A model generated the notes under the pieces. That model was not told the DNA's origin. It saw only the letters and a list, made by a program, of their open reading frames with translations, and ran no database searches. A stretch of 45,526 nucleotides of DNA from Peptostreptococcaceae bacterium (GTDB taxonomy: Bacteria; Bacillota; Clostridia; Peptostreptococcales; Filifactoraceae): assembly GCA_030528605.1 (NCBI GenBank), contig JAUMYO010000010.1:1-45526 (forward strand), read 5' to 3'. The translations under genes were made by a program, and so were the position numbers. Each line of letters opens with the position of its first letter. Positions within the stretch are counted from its first letter, which is position 1. This document shows positions 24,846-33,738 of this stretch, piece by piece.

Positions 24846-26015
24846 TTAGCCGATCTTTCTCTCCAGTTCCTGCTTCAAAAATGCTATAAATCGTTTTTGC
24901 GTATCCGTATTCGGAAATATTGCTTGTGCATTCGGACCTTTGCCGCCGCCTTTTCCTCCGATGGCTTTGATCCCTTCTTTAAAAAGAAGACCCAGATCGA
25001 TGTCCTTCTTCGTCCGCGCGATCAAGCGTCCATCTTTTACAGAGCCCAGCACGAGACTCTCATGATCCGTCTGCAATATATCTCCCAGATGAAGCAATAT
25101 CTCGTGATCGATCTCATCAAATAGCTCAAACACCGAGCCGTTTGAAGCGGAGCGACATTCTTTCGCCAGATGCTTTGCGATCATCAGTTTGTATCCATAG
25201 ATCTCTTCTTTTGCCTGCTCCAAGTCTTTTTTCGTTTGGATGATGCGCTCCAAAAGATGTTCATCGTCCGAGTTCATCTCCTGACGAAGCGTCCGGGTGA
25301 TCTCAAATCTTTTGTTATAGTCTCTGACCGCTCGTTCTCCGCAAACAAAGCTCATTCTGGTCATCCCCTTGTATTGCTCGGTCTTTATGATCTTAAGCAT
25401 CCGAACTTCCGCGAGACTTCTCAGATGGATCCCGCAGCAGGCACAGCAATCCGTACCTTCGATCGATACCACCCGAATGTCCCCTTCCGCAGCGATCTGT
25501 TTACGGATCGGGAAGCCGGACAGCCCATCGGCATCCGTGATGTCGGATCGGACTGCGATGTCCTGAAGGATCTTTTGATTTACTTTTTCTTCGATCCGAT
25601 CAAGAAGCTCCCGGCTCATCTTCGGAATGTCGATATCGATCGTCACCAGCTCCGCGCCGAGATGAAAGCCTTTGTTGTTGCCTCCGCATTCACGCAAGAT
25701 CATGCCGGAAAGGACATGCTCGCCCGTATGCTGCTGCATCAGGTCATATCGCCGCGCCCAATCGATCTTCATGTGAACGATCCCCTCGGCAGGTCTGTCT
25801 TCGGCATAATGGTATATCACACCATCCTTCTCCTGAACATCAAAGATCCGAACGCCGTCGATCGTCCCATGATCTGCAGGTTGTCCTCCTCCTTCGGGAT
25901 AAAAGATCGTCTCATCCGTGATCACTTTATAGTATCCGTCCTGCGGAATGATATCGAGGACCCTTGCCTGATATTCTTGCAGGTATGGATCTTCATAATA
26001 CTTTTTGATCGTCAT
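24846..26015 (-). CDS. Alanyl-tRNA editing hydrolase (AlaX-L type)
   Basis: A 389-residue free-standing editing protein that hydrolyses mischarged Ser- or Gly-tRNA(Ala). The AlaRS-like editing domain carries the zinc motif HTGEH (His96, His100) and the second part CCACCGIH (Cys193/194, His197). The YPEGGGQPADHG motif typical of this family lies at about 39-50. The C-terminal third (from about 235) has a coiled coil and a DHHA1 domain with IGGKGGGKGPNAQA. The ATG at 26015 has AGGAGGAG 3 bases away; the longer frame to 26063 is not supported. Good match in length to AlaX-L. Confidence 0.92.
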   Translation of the reverse strand: MTIKKYYEDPYLQEYQARVLDIIPQDGYYKVITDETIFYPEGGGQPADHGTIDGVRIFDVQEKDGVIYHYAEDRPAEGIVHMKIDWARRYDLMQQHTGEHVLSGMILRECGGNNKGFHLGAELVTIDIDIPKMSRELLDRIEEKVNQKILQDIAVRSDITDADGLSGFPIRKQIAAEGDIRVVSIEGTDCCACCGIHLRSLAEVRMLKIIKTEQYKGMTRMSFVCGERAVRDYNKRFEITRTLRQEMNSDDEHLLERIIQTKKDLEQAKEEIYGYKLMIAKHLAKECRSASNGSVFELFDEIDHEILLHLGDILQTDHESLVLGSVKDGRLIARTKKDIDLGLLFKEGIKAIGGKGGGKGPNAQAIFPNTDTQKRFIAFLKQELERKIG

Positions 26016-26073
26016 ATCTCCTCCTCTTTCGGTTTGAGTATCAAAGCGGCATGCTCCGCTCATAGGGTCTGCA

Positions 26074-27393
26074 TCATATGATATTCGGCGTGATCCGTCG
26101 CTTGATCTGATAACGATAGTACAGATTCGCGCTCATATAAAACAGGTAGCGGGCAGGATGTCTGAAAAATTCTTTTCGCAAGATCGTCCTCTCGAGGATC
26201 GACGGGATCTCAAAGACTTTATCATACAGAGCCCAATATGCCTTAGTCAGTTCTTCGGGTGTCATATTTTTAGGGATGTGGACCGCCTGACTTCCGTTGT
26301 AGGAATACATATCTTCGATGTAGATGCGATCCGCCGCCTTCATTTCATCATAAAACTTCGTACCCGGGATCGGCGTCAGGATATAGAACCTCGGGACAAC
26401 GACTTTATTCTTGCGGATAAAATCCGCCGTGAGCCGTATCGACTCCAAAGTATCCCCATCCGCCCCCACTACCATTTCGGTAGAGATGTCGATCCCGGCA
26501 GATCGGATATTGCGGATCAGGACCGGATAGTCTTTGACTCTCGCCCAAGACTTGTTCATACTGTCCAGACTTTCCTGCAATATACTCTCCAAACCGAAGC
26601 TCAGCGTAGTACAACCGCTCTTTGCCAACTTTTTCAAAAGCTCGGCATCCTTCCCGATCTCGATGGAGCACTGACTCATCCATTTCATCCGAAGCGGGAT
26701 GATATGGTCAAGCAGCTCCATCATATACTCTCGATCGGACATGATATTGTCATCGAGCAACATAAATTTGCGAAAACCGAGCGATCGGATATGCTCGATA
26801 TCCCGTATGACATCCGGGATCGGACGACGGATATATTTGTTTTTATACAGGCAATATACCGAGCAAAAGCTGCAGGATTTCGGACATCCGCGTCCGGCCT
26901 GGACCGGCAACAGATCCCCGATCTTCTTGTTCAATACCAGATCGAACCGTGGAAGTGGCGTATCGATCCTCGTGATCGGGATCCTGTACTCGTTTTTCAG
27001 CTCGCCTTTTTCAAGATCTGCGATCATTTGGGGATAAGCATGCTCTCCATCGCCAACGATCACCGTATCACAATACTTTTTGGCTTCCTCCGCCATCAGG
27101 CTGACCATGTAGCCACCCATGAATACCGTCTTTCCTCGACGCTTAAATTCCTTCGCAATATCGATGCTGCGAACGACAGCATGCCCCATACTGCCGATCC
27201 CGATCAACGAGGCATCGGTATCGAAAGGAATGTCTTCTATCGTCTCAAATATGATCTCAACCTCCCAGTCCGGCGGAGTAAGTGCCGCAAGCAACGGCAT
27301 CGCCAGACCGACAAAATACAATCTGGATTTCTTGATCGGCTTCTTGTCATTATCATAGGGAGAAGATTGGATCAATAAAATTTTCTTCTTCAT
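26074..27393 (-). CDS. B12-binding-domain radical SAM protein 1 (divergent member)
   Basis: A 439-residue protein. Residues 1-140 resemble a cobalamin-binding Rossmann domain (KKKILLIQSSPYD, then IGIGSMGH and FMGGYMVSLM), without the DxHxxG base-off motif. The radical SAM core has the cluster motif Cys170-x3-Cys174-x2-Cys177 (GRGCPKSCSFCSVY), then MLLDDNIMSD and an LTPIPGTKFYDEM segment. The C-terminal 40 residues are aromatic and basic. Enzymes of this class perform methylations, cyclisations or C-C couplings on unactivated carbons. It is the most diverged of the four in this cluster and the last in the array. The ATG at 27393 is preferred over an upstream TTG at 27435. Substrate unknown. 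Confidence 0.85.
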   Translation of the reverse strand: MKKKILLIQSSPYDNDKKPIKKSRLYFVGLAMPLLAALTPPDWEVEIIFETIEDIPFDTDASLIGIGSMGHAVVRSIDIAKEFKRRGKTVFMGGYMVSLMAEEAKKYCDTVIVGDGEHAYPQMIADLEKGELKNEYRIPITRIDTPLPRFDLVLNKKIGDLLPVQAGRGCPKSCSFCSVYCLYKNKYIRRPIPDVIRDIEHIRSLGFRKFMLLDDNIMSDREYMMELLDHIIPLRMKWMSQCSIEIGKDAELLKKLAKSGCTTLSFGLESILQESLDSMNKSWARVKDYPVLIRNIRSAGIDISTEMVVGADGDTLESIRLTADFIRKNKVVVPRFYILTPIPGTKFYDEMKAADRIYIEDMYSYNGSQAVHIPKNMTPEELTKAYWALYDKVFEIPSILERTILRKEFFRHPARYLFYMSANLYYRYQIKRRITPNII

Positions 27394-27522
27394 TTTTCTG
27401 TTGTTCCAAACAATATGGCATAAATCGATTATCAATAAGCATTCAGACCAGATCCATTTATTTCAACAAGGCGATGACCCATCATCATTTTTTGTAGATT
27501 TGGATCCTGATCTCATCTTGTC

Positions 27523-28962
27523 CTAACCGCCGTGAAACATTTTTTTGAAGTATTGCCAGCTGACAAAACTGCTTCCCCAGGACATTTTGAGCACCTCGAA
27601 GAATCCGTATTTCCGTATCATCCTCAAAATACTCTTAGGTCTCATCACGATGCGATAATACAGACGGATGATCTGCCAATAATAAGCGCGGATGCTCATC
27701 TCCGTCGGATGGAGCACGATATGCGCAAGATCCCATTTTGCATGATCTTCACGCGGTACGATGATCTGTTCTTCATAGCTTCCGAAAATATCGGTCCCCG
27801 GCAATGGCGTCAGCGGCTGTAGATTGACAAAGCTGATATCCATCTCCTTTATATTTTTCTCAAGCACCCGAAAATCTTCTTTGCTGTAATCTAAATTCAG
27901 GATCATCGTCGCATAGAGTTCGATATTATATTTTTTCAAAATATCTACGGCTTGACGATTGATCTCGACCGTCGTTTTTTTATTGAAATCCATCAGATCT
28001 TTTTTTCGGACCGATTCGATCCCGACGATCACCGCCCGAAGTCCGTTCTTGGCAAGCCTTGCCATCAACGGCTCATTCTTTGCGATAAAATCCGCACGCC
28101 CATAGACCAAAAAACGCTTGTCGAGCTTCTCTTGTTCTAGCAGTTCGCAAAAATGCGTCAGGCGGGCAGGATCAAACAAAAAATCATCATCGACGATATA
28201 GATCTCTTGCTCCGGAATGCTTTTCAACTCCTCGACCACGGATCCGATGTCTCTGGCAAAATATTTTCCGCCCGTCACTTCTTTGCAAAAGCAGAAACTG
28301 CAGTTAAAAGGACAGCCAAAGGAAGTTTTTATCAGCGCGCAGGGGTTGTGGAACATATAATAGTAGCGGCTTCTGTATCTTGCCACTTTATCCCTCGCCG
28401 GCGGTTTATAAGGAAAGCTCGCTACCTTCCGTTGAATGATCTTGGGATGATAGGTCCCTTCGATATGGATCTTTCCGTCTATCCGATGAAGATCTCCCCT
28501 TTTCGGAGTCTCCTCCTGTTCCTCTTTTCCCTCGATCCCGATGTGAGGTGTTTTTTTTCGATCGATCGCATGATCGACGATCCGCTGAAATGTGCCGATC
28601 GGATCGCTGCATATGATATGATCGATCGCCTCATCCACAAAGTCCTCCGGTACGACCTCGGCATGGACTCCTCCTGCCACCGTGATCGTATCCGGTAAAA
28701 TGCTTTTGACGATCCTTGAATACTCCTTGATGATCCCAACATGGGTGATATAGCCCGTTATACCGACAATATCCGGCAAATACTCCCGAATGTAAAAGTC
28801 GATCGGTTTTTTCTCCAAGATCATGTCCAAGATCATGACCTCGGCTTTATCTTCCGATATATTCCCCGCCAAATACTCCAGTTCGAGCGGCTCGCATATC
28901 ATCACATGCTGCAGTCCGATCGTCTCCTTCGGCGGTTTCGGTCTGATCAAAAGAATCTTCAT
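27523..28962 (-). CDS. B12-binding-domain radical SAM protein 2
   Basis: A 479-residue protein. N-terminal cobalamin-binding-like domain: MKILLIRPKPPKETIGLQHV, then DIVGITGYITHVGI and TVAGGVHAEVVPEDF. The cluster motif is Cys217-x3-Cys221-x2-Cys224 (SFGCPFNCSFCFC). The radical SAM barrel contains IYIVDDDFLFD and a PLTPLPGTDIFGSYEE motif; near the C terminus HIVLHPTEMSIRAYYW closely matches the two sister proteins at 29808 and 32169. The last 40 residues are hydrophobic/aromatic and could touch a membrane. It carries an insert of about 40 charged residues between the two domains (about 135-175) that the others lack. Substrate not predictable; a lipid or envelope molecule is an inference. Confidence 0.85.
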   Translation of the reverse strand: MKILLIRPKPPKETIGLQHVMICEPLELEYLAGNISEDKAEVMILDMILEKKPIDFYIREYLPDIVGITGYITHVGIIKEYSRIVKSILPDTITVAGGVHAEVVPEDFVDEAIDHIICSDPIGTFQRIVDHAIDRKKTPHIGIEGKEEQEETPKRGDLHRIDGKIHIEGTYHPKIIQRKVASFPYKPPARDKVARYRSRYYYMFHNPCALIKTSFGCPFNCSFCFCKEVTGGKYFARDIGSVVEELKSIPEQEIYIVDDDFLFDPARLTHFCELLEQEKLDKRFLVYGRADFIAKNEPLMARLAKNGLRAVIVGIESVRKKDLMDFNKKTTVEINRQAVDILKKYNIELYATMILNLDYSKEDFRVLEKNIKEMDISFVNLQPLTPLPGTDIFGSYEEQIIVPREDHAKWDLAHIVLHPTEMSIRAYYWQIIRLYYRIVMRPKSILRMIRKYGFFEVLKMSWGSSFVSWQYFKKMFHGG

Positions 28963-29158
28963 CCCAACTCTCCAAATCTAGTTTTCTTGATATAATAAGC
29001 GCACCACAAGCCTGTCATTGCAAATACTCTGACAAAAAGATCCTGTCGACATCCGGTCCGCTCCTCACCGATAAGACATCTTGCAGCTTTGCCGTGTAAC
29101 ATGATCAACTGAAATGATATCGTGGTGATCCGGCAGGATCTCAGTATCCGATCTGAAA

Positions 29159-29803
29159 CTACGCTTTGCTCCTACGAAAAACGGTCACCAGGATCGACGG
29201 CATCCAAAAGCTTTCCCGCAGAACAAACATCTCCTCACACTTCAGCTCAGGGGGTGAGATGGCGATCACTCCCTTCTTTGAAAGATATTTTGCGGAACCC
29301 GTCGTCAGCTTGGTCAGCAGAAAGGCGATGCGATCATAAAGATCATTCGCAGAGCCATGCGCAAGGATCAAAAGTCCTCCCTCACGAAGAAGGTCCGTCA
29401 TATCGCGGACCGCTTTCCGCTGATCCGGATAATATGGCAGCGAATGCGTACAGGTTATGAGATCAAAAGTTTTTTCGATCGTATCCAGTTCGGAAACATC
29501 CTTCAGCAAAAAGTCGGCATCGATCCCTTTTGATCTTGCGATATCGAGCATTCCGCTTGAATAATCGATCCCGGTGAGATGGACCTTCTTCTCTCCCGAC
29601 TTATTCGGCAAAAGATCCTTTTCGAGATCCTCCAGAAGCTGTCCCGTACCGCATCCGATGTCCAGTATCTCCTTCAGCTCCAATTTATTGTATTTTTTTA
29701 TCATTTCGATCACGGCATTTCTTGTGATGCCGAGCGAATATTTCTGCATGAGCAGACGATCGTATCGGCTCGACCAATAATTCCAGATCCTCTTGTTTGA
29801 CAT
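29159..29803 (-). CDS. Class I SAM-dependent methyltransferase
   Basis: A 214-residue methyltransferase with motif I ILDIGCGTGQLLEDLE (about residues 46-61), the acidic GIDYSSGMLDIAR that binds the SAM ribose, and FDLITCTHSLPYYPD plus LREGGLLILAHG further on. The C-terminal segment around residues 155-205 is hydrophobic (RIAFLLTKLTT, ESFWMPSILVTVFRR), similar to enzymes acting on quinones or lipids. It starts 4 bases after the stop of radical SAM protein 3, so the two are translated together and probably act in the same pathway. Confidence 0.85.
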   Translation of the reverse strand: MSNKRIWNYWSSRYDRLLMQKYSLGITRNAVIEMIKKYNKLELKEILDIGCGTGQLLEDLEKDLLPNKSGEKKVHLTGIDYSSGMLDIARSKGIDADFLLKDVSELDTIEKTFDLITCTHSLPYYPDQRKAVRDMTDLLREGGLLILAHGSANDLYDRIAFLLTKLTTGSAKYLSKKGVIAISPPELKCEEMFVLRESFWMPSILVTVFRRSKA

Positions 29804-29807
29804 ATCC

Positions 29808-31181
29808 CTACCGATCCAAATATATTTTTCGCAGCAAGTAGCGCGACAACATCCTTTTAAAGTATTGTAGATCCAAAAACTGATAGAGTCCCGCTTTTCG
29901 GGCTCTTTTATAAAGCTTCAGAAACAGTTCCCGATAGTATCGATAAAATTGTCTCTTGCTGAGATTTCTCGGTCGTACGACCAGATGAAGAAAATCCCAG
30001 TCCTCGATATTATCGCTGATAAGCTCATGTTTGTATTCCTCATAGAGCGGCGTCCCCGGGATCGGAGTGAAGATCGAGATCGTTACATGGAGCACCTGAT
30101 TCTTGACGACCCAATCATAGATCCGATCAAAATCTTCTTTTGTCGCTTCGATCCCCACGATCATCAGCGCGATACATTCCCCGCCGGCTCCGTTGATGAC
30201 GCGGACCGCTTCTTCGTTATTGGTAACATTCGTTCTTTTATTGTAGGCGAGCAATTCTTTGTCGCTCGTTGCTTCCAACCCCACCAAAAAATACTTGAAG
30301 CCGATCTCTACCAGAGCTTTGACGATATCCTCGTTTTGAGAAACAAAGTCAGCTCGCGCATAGCAGGTGTAGGTCTTTCGGATACCATTTTCTTTCACCA
30401 ACCGTATGAATTCCCAAAGCCTTTTTTTGTCCACGAGAAAATCATCGTCCACGATCTGGATATTATCGACCTCAATGCCTTTCAGCTCTTCGATCACAAG
30501 CTCCAGATCACGGGCTTGGTATGCTCCCTTATTCAGCAGCGTACAATAGCAGAACTTACAGTCAAAAGGACAGCTGAACGAGGTCTTGAGGGTCGCCATC
30601 GGCGTCATATCAAGATATCGAAAACGATGCTTATGTTTATAGAAGAAGCTCCGATCCGGTATCGGCAAAGAATCGATGTCGATCCGCTCATATGGATTTA
30701 CGATCCATTCTCCGTTCTTATCCCGAAAACAAAGGCCATTGATCTCCCGAAAGTCTTTTGCTATCGGTGCTCGTTCTTTTACCGCTTCGATCGCGCGGAT
30801 CAGATCCACAAAACCTTCCACAGACTCACTTCTTGCGATAAAATCGATATTCTCGTCATAAAAGCGTTCATAGTTCAGCTGCGCATGTACCCCGCCAACG
30901 ATGGTCACGATGCTTTTCTGAAATTTTTTTGCGTCTTTGAACATCCGCTTCATCACATTTTCCTGTGTCAAATATCCCGTGATCGCAACCACATCGGGTC
31001 GATAGCTCGCCAAAACTTTTCTAAAAGGCTTATTCTCACAGATGTAATCAAAGATCTGATCCTCATAACCCGCATGCATCAGCCCGGTATGAAGATATTC
31101 CAGCTCCAGCGGCTCGTTGTCCAACATCCCCGTAAAGCTCAAATCGTTCGGTGCAGGCGGTCTTACCAAAAGCACTCTCAT
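29808..31181 (-). CDS. B12-binding-domain radical SAM protein 3
   Basis: A 457-residue protein. N-terminal domain: MRVLLVRPPAPNDLSFTGML, DVVAITGYLTQENV and TIVGGVHAQLNYERF. Cluster motif Cys204-x3-Cys208-x2-Cys211 (SFSCPFDCKFCYC). The barrel shows IQIVDDDFLVDKKRLWEF and SIFTPIPGTPLYEEY, and near the end HLVVRPRNLSKRQFYRYY, the same C-terminal signature as in its sisters. The C-terminal tail is rich in Tyr, Phe, Leu and Arg. A strong AAAAGGAGG precedes the start. It heads a two-gene unit with the methyltransferase that follows after 4 bases. Reaction and substrate unknown. Confidence 0.86.
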   Translation of the reverse strand: MRVLLVRPPAPNDLSFTGMLDNEPLELEYLHTGLMHAGYEDQIFDYICENKPFRKVLASYRPDVVAITGYLTQENVMKRMFKDAKKFQKSIVTIVGGVHAQLNYERFYDENIDFIARSESVEGFVDLIRAIEAVKERAPIAKDFREINGLCFRDKNGEWIVNPYERIDIDSLPIPDRSFFYKHKHRFRYLDMTPMATLKTSFSCPFDCKFCYCTLLNKGAYQARDLELVIEELKGIEVDNIQIVDDDFLVDKKRLWEFIRLVKENGIRKTYTCYARADFVSQNEDIVKALVEIGFKYFLVGLEATSDKELLAYNKRTNVTNNEEAVRVINGAGGECIALMIVGIEATKEDFDRIYDWVVKNQVLHVTISIFTPIPGTPLYEEYKHELISDNIEDWDFLHLVVRPRNLSKRQFYRYYRELFLKLYKRARKAGLYQFLDLQYFKRMLSRYLLRKIYLDR

Positions 31182-31360
31182 CTCATCCTCCTTTTCCCGG
31201 CAGATCTCTCATCTCTTAAAAACTTATACTACGACCTTTTTATCTCATCATATCGATCCGATCTCTATGAGCGATATCCCTAAACATCGGTCAGAGCGAT
31301 CTGCCGATGGTGTCGAATAGATCATGAAAATATTTCTATGTTTCCTATCAGGCTTCGGTA

Positions 31361-32185
31361 TTATTTTTGTGCCGGCAGCAGATCGATCACAACATACTCC
31401 GGACGATTATAGAAGCGCGGGATCCTAGTGGATTCTCTTGCAAGACCCCTGCTTACGATCATCCGATATCCCTTGAGCTCATATAGTCCGCCCGCAAATT
31501 TCGGGAAAAATCCCTGATTCGGAGCGAGCAGACCGTTCAGGATCTTCGGGATCCGCCACTGACCTCCATGGGCATGCCCCGCCATCGACAGATCAAAATC
31601 CTTATACATTTCATATCGCTCCGGGCGATGCGTCAGCAATAGAGAAAAGATCTCCTTGTCCACTCCGGATCGCAATGCTTTGAGCTGGATTTGCCACTGA
31701 GACTCTCCGACCTCCGGATCATCGATCCCGAAAAGATCCAGACGCTGACCACGAATGTCCAGCTCTACCTTCGATCCTTCCAAAACCTGAATACCATACA
31801 AGGAAACGGTCCGCTTCAAACGATCGAGCTCATCGGTCCAGCATTCGTGATTCCCCGATACATAGTAGCTCGGGTAGCTTTTGCCTGCCCATTGTAAAAA
31901 TTCCCAGGCTTTTTGCTCCGGAAGATCGTCATCGATGATATCTCCTGCAAGCAATAAGATATCCGGCTGACTTTGCTCGACGGCATCGATCAGAGTCCTT
32001 TGACCTTCTCCATAATCACAACTGTGAAGGTCCGCAACAAGAGCGATCCTTACCGGCTTTTCGATCCTGCTGTCCTCGACGGAATAGTTTACGGTAAGGA
32101 GTCTATGATCCAGACCGATCCCGGTCAAAAGGATCACAGCTCCTGTAAACATCAACCACTTTTTATTCTTAAAGATCTTCTTCAC
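31361..32185 (-). CDS. Membrane-anchored calcineurin-like metallophosphoesterase (YkuE-like)
   Basis: A 274-residue protein with one N-terminal helix (about residues 9-24) and a metallophosphoesterase domain behind it. Metal ligands are visible in order: ADLHS (Asp52, His54), LAGDIIDD (about 79-86), SGNHE (110-114), LLTHRPERY and SMAGHAHGG. This is the YkuE-like layout, an outside-facing phosphoesterase, sometimes linked to lipid or nucleotide-sugar hydrolysis. The GTG start at 32185 has AGGAG 6 bases upstream and overlaps the end of radical SAM protein 4 by 17 bases, so it is translationally coupled to it. The coupling is the main hint to its role in the cluster pathway. Confidence 0.87.
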   Translation of the reverse strand: MKKIFKNKKWLMFTGAVILLTGIGLDHRLLTVNYSVEDSRIEKPVRIALVADLHSCDYGEGQRTLIDAVEQSQPDILLLAGDIIDDDLPEQKAWEFLQWAGKSYPSYYVSGNHECWTDELDRLKRTVSLYGIQVLEGSKVELDIRGQRLDLFGIDDPEVGESQWQIQLKALRSGVDKEIFSLLLTHRPERYEMYKDFDLSMAGHAHGGQWRIPKILNGLLAPNQGFFPKFAGGLYELKGYRMIVSRGLARESTRIPRFYNRPEYVVIDLLPAQK

Positions 32186-33596
32186 TTATTCTCCTGTTCT
32201 TGCGTATCTCCCGTTCTCTGATCCCTGCGTTCCAAAAGTTCTTGATATAGACTGAGATCAAAGTATTGAATCCGAACAACATCTTCAGCGTATTCCCGAT
32301 CGGAAAGGCTTTTACCGTGTATTTCAAGGAATGCCAGTTCAGATTGACGCCGAAAGTAAATTTGAGCACTTCCCAATAGTATCTGCGAAGACTCATTTTA
32401 GAAGGCATGATCAACACATCTCCAAAATTCCATTTCTCGTAATCCGTCTCATCATAGAGCAAGCGATCTTTATATTGCTCGAATAAAGGGGTAAGCGGAT
32501 GAGGGTTCAGCGGCGAAAAAGTCAAAAGATCCGGCTTGAGCAATTTTTTGTAAGCATTCAGCTTTTTGAAATCCGATCGATCCCAATCCGGATGAAGGAT
32601 GAACGATCCCCAGCATGCGATGCCGTTTGCTCGCAAGATCTCGGTCGCCTTCAAATTTTCGTCCACGGTAGCCGCTTTATTATATTTTTTTAGCTGCGCA
32701 TCGTCAAAGCTTTCGTATCCCACGATCACTGCGATCAGTCCATTTTTTCGCAAGCGTTCAAAAAGCTCCGGCTTTTCCAAGATCGAATTGACCGATCCGT
32801 AGCAGATATATCTTTTTGTTATCTTCTTGTATTCCAGCAGATCGCAAAAACGCTCCAACCTTTTCCGATTGATCAAGAAATCATTATCGCAGATCATGAT
32901 ATAAGGCTCATCCAGTGCTTGGATCTGGCTTACGATATCATCGATAGCGATCTCTCGAAGAGCGGGCCCTTCCAGTTTCCAACGCACACAAAATTCGCAT
33001 CGGTTACGGCATCCGAAGGCGGTTTGGACGACAGCACAAGGCTGAAATCCTACATACCGATATTCCTTACGATACCTTTTCGTAGATTCGGTGTCCGGTA
33101 CGATATACTCATTAAAACAAAATTCTTTCTCGTTTACAAAATCGAGCTCTTTACTATAGATCCCTTCGATCGGCTCGAGGAGTCGCTCTCCGCTTCGGAT
33201 CCGATCCATAAGCTCTTTATAGTTTGCTCTCGTCGTAGATCTAAAAACATGGTCCACGCTTTCATCAAAAAAAGAATTGGGATAGACCGTCGCCTGTACC
33301 CCGCCTACGATGACGGTGGTATGAGGATCGAATGCTTTTACGATCTTTGCGATCGACAGCACATTTTCCACATCGGTACATTGAGACGTGATCCCGACGG
33401 CATCCGGTCTGAGATCCTTCAGATAATCCTCCACCTTGGCATTCGTTTCGACCATAAAATCTGCGAGCAAAACCTCATGACCCTGCTCTTTTAAGATCGT
33501 CGAAACGCATTCGATCCCCAGTGGTTCTCCGAACAAAAAATTTTTTACGGTAGTAATATTTTTATTGACCCAAGGTCTTATCAACAAAACCTTCAT
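32169..33596 (-). CDS. B12-binding-domain radical SAM protein 4
   Basis: A 475-residue protein of the same sub-family as the two before: MKVLLIRPWVNKNITTV, DAVGITSQCTDVEN and VIVGGVQATVYPNSF in the cobalamin-binding-like domain; cluster motif Cys196-x3-Cys200-x2-Cys203 (AFGCRNRCEFCVRW); IMICDNDFLINRKRLERF in the barrel; FSPLNPHPLTPLFEQYKD and VLIMPSKMSLRRYYWEVLKF towards the end. It differs by Gln instead of His in the GGVHA motif, by Arg/Asn-rich cluster surroundings, and by a longer C-terminal tail. GGGGAAG precedes the start. It overlaps the phosphoesterase gene. Substrate unknown. Confidence 0.85.
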   Translation of the reverse strand: MKVLLIRPWVNKNITTVKNFLFGEPLGIECVSTILKEQGHEVLLADFMVETNAKVEDYLKDLRPDAVGITSQCTDVENVLSIAKIVKAFDPHTTVIVGGVQATVYPNSFFDESVDHVFRSTTRANYKELMDRIRSGERLLEPIEGIYSKELDFVNEKEFCFNEYIVPDTESTKRYRKEYRYVGFQPCAVVQTAFGCRNRCEFCVRWKLEGPALREIAIDDIVSQIQALDEPYIMICDNDFLINRKRLERFCDLLEYKKITKRYICYGSVNSILEKPELFERLRKNGLIAVIVGYESFDDAQLKKYNKAATVDENLKATEILRANGIACWGSFILHPDWDRSDFKKLNAYKKLLKPDLLTFSPLNPHPLTPLFEQYKDRLLYDETDYEKWNFGDVLIMPSKMSLRRYYWEVLKFTFGVNLNWHSLKYTVKAFPIGNTLKMLFGFNTLISVYIKNFWNAGIREREIRKNRRISEEDL

Positions 33597-33738
33597 CTTC
33601 CCCTTCTTTCATCTAAATATCGCTTATGCCGCATTTTTCATTTGCAAATGTCAGTCTGTATTCTATCATAAGAGCATGTGATTTTTACGGTAAATGTGTA
33701 AAGTAAAGACGACCGAAAAAAGAGCGAGTCTCAAAAGA

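Noticed and set aside
26158-27378. 406-codon frame on the plus strand opposite radical SAM gene 1
   Set aside because: Antisense shadow of a clear gene with cluster motif; rich in Arg/Asp/His as expected from the complement of GATC-rich codons.
29949-31283. 444-codon frame on the plus strand opposite radical SAM gene 3
   Set aside because: Antisense shadow with no domain and no ribosome binding site.
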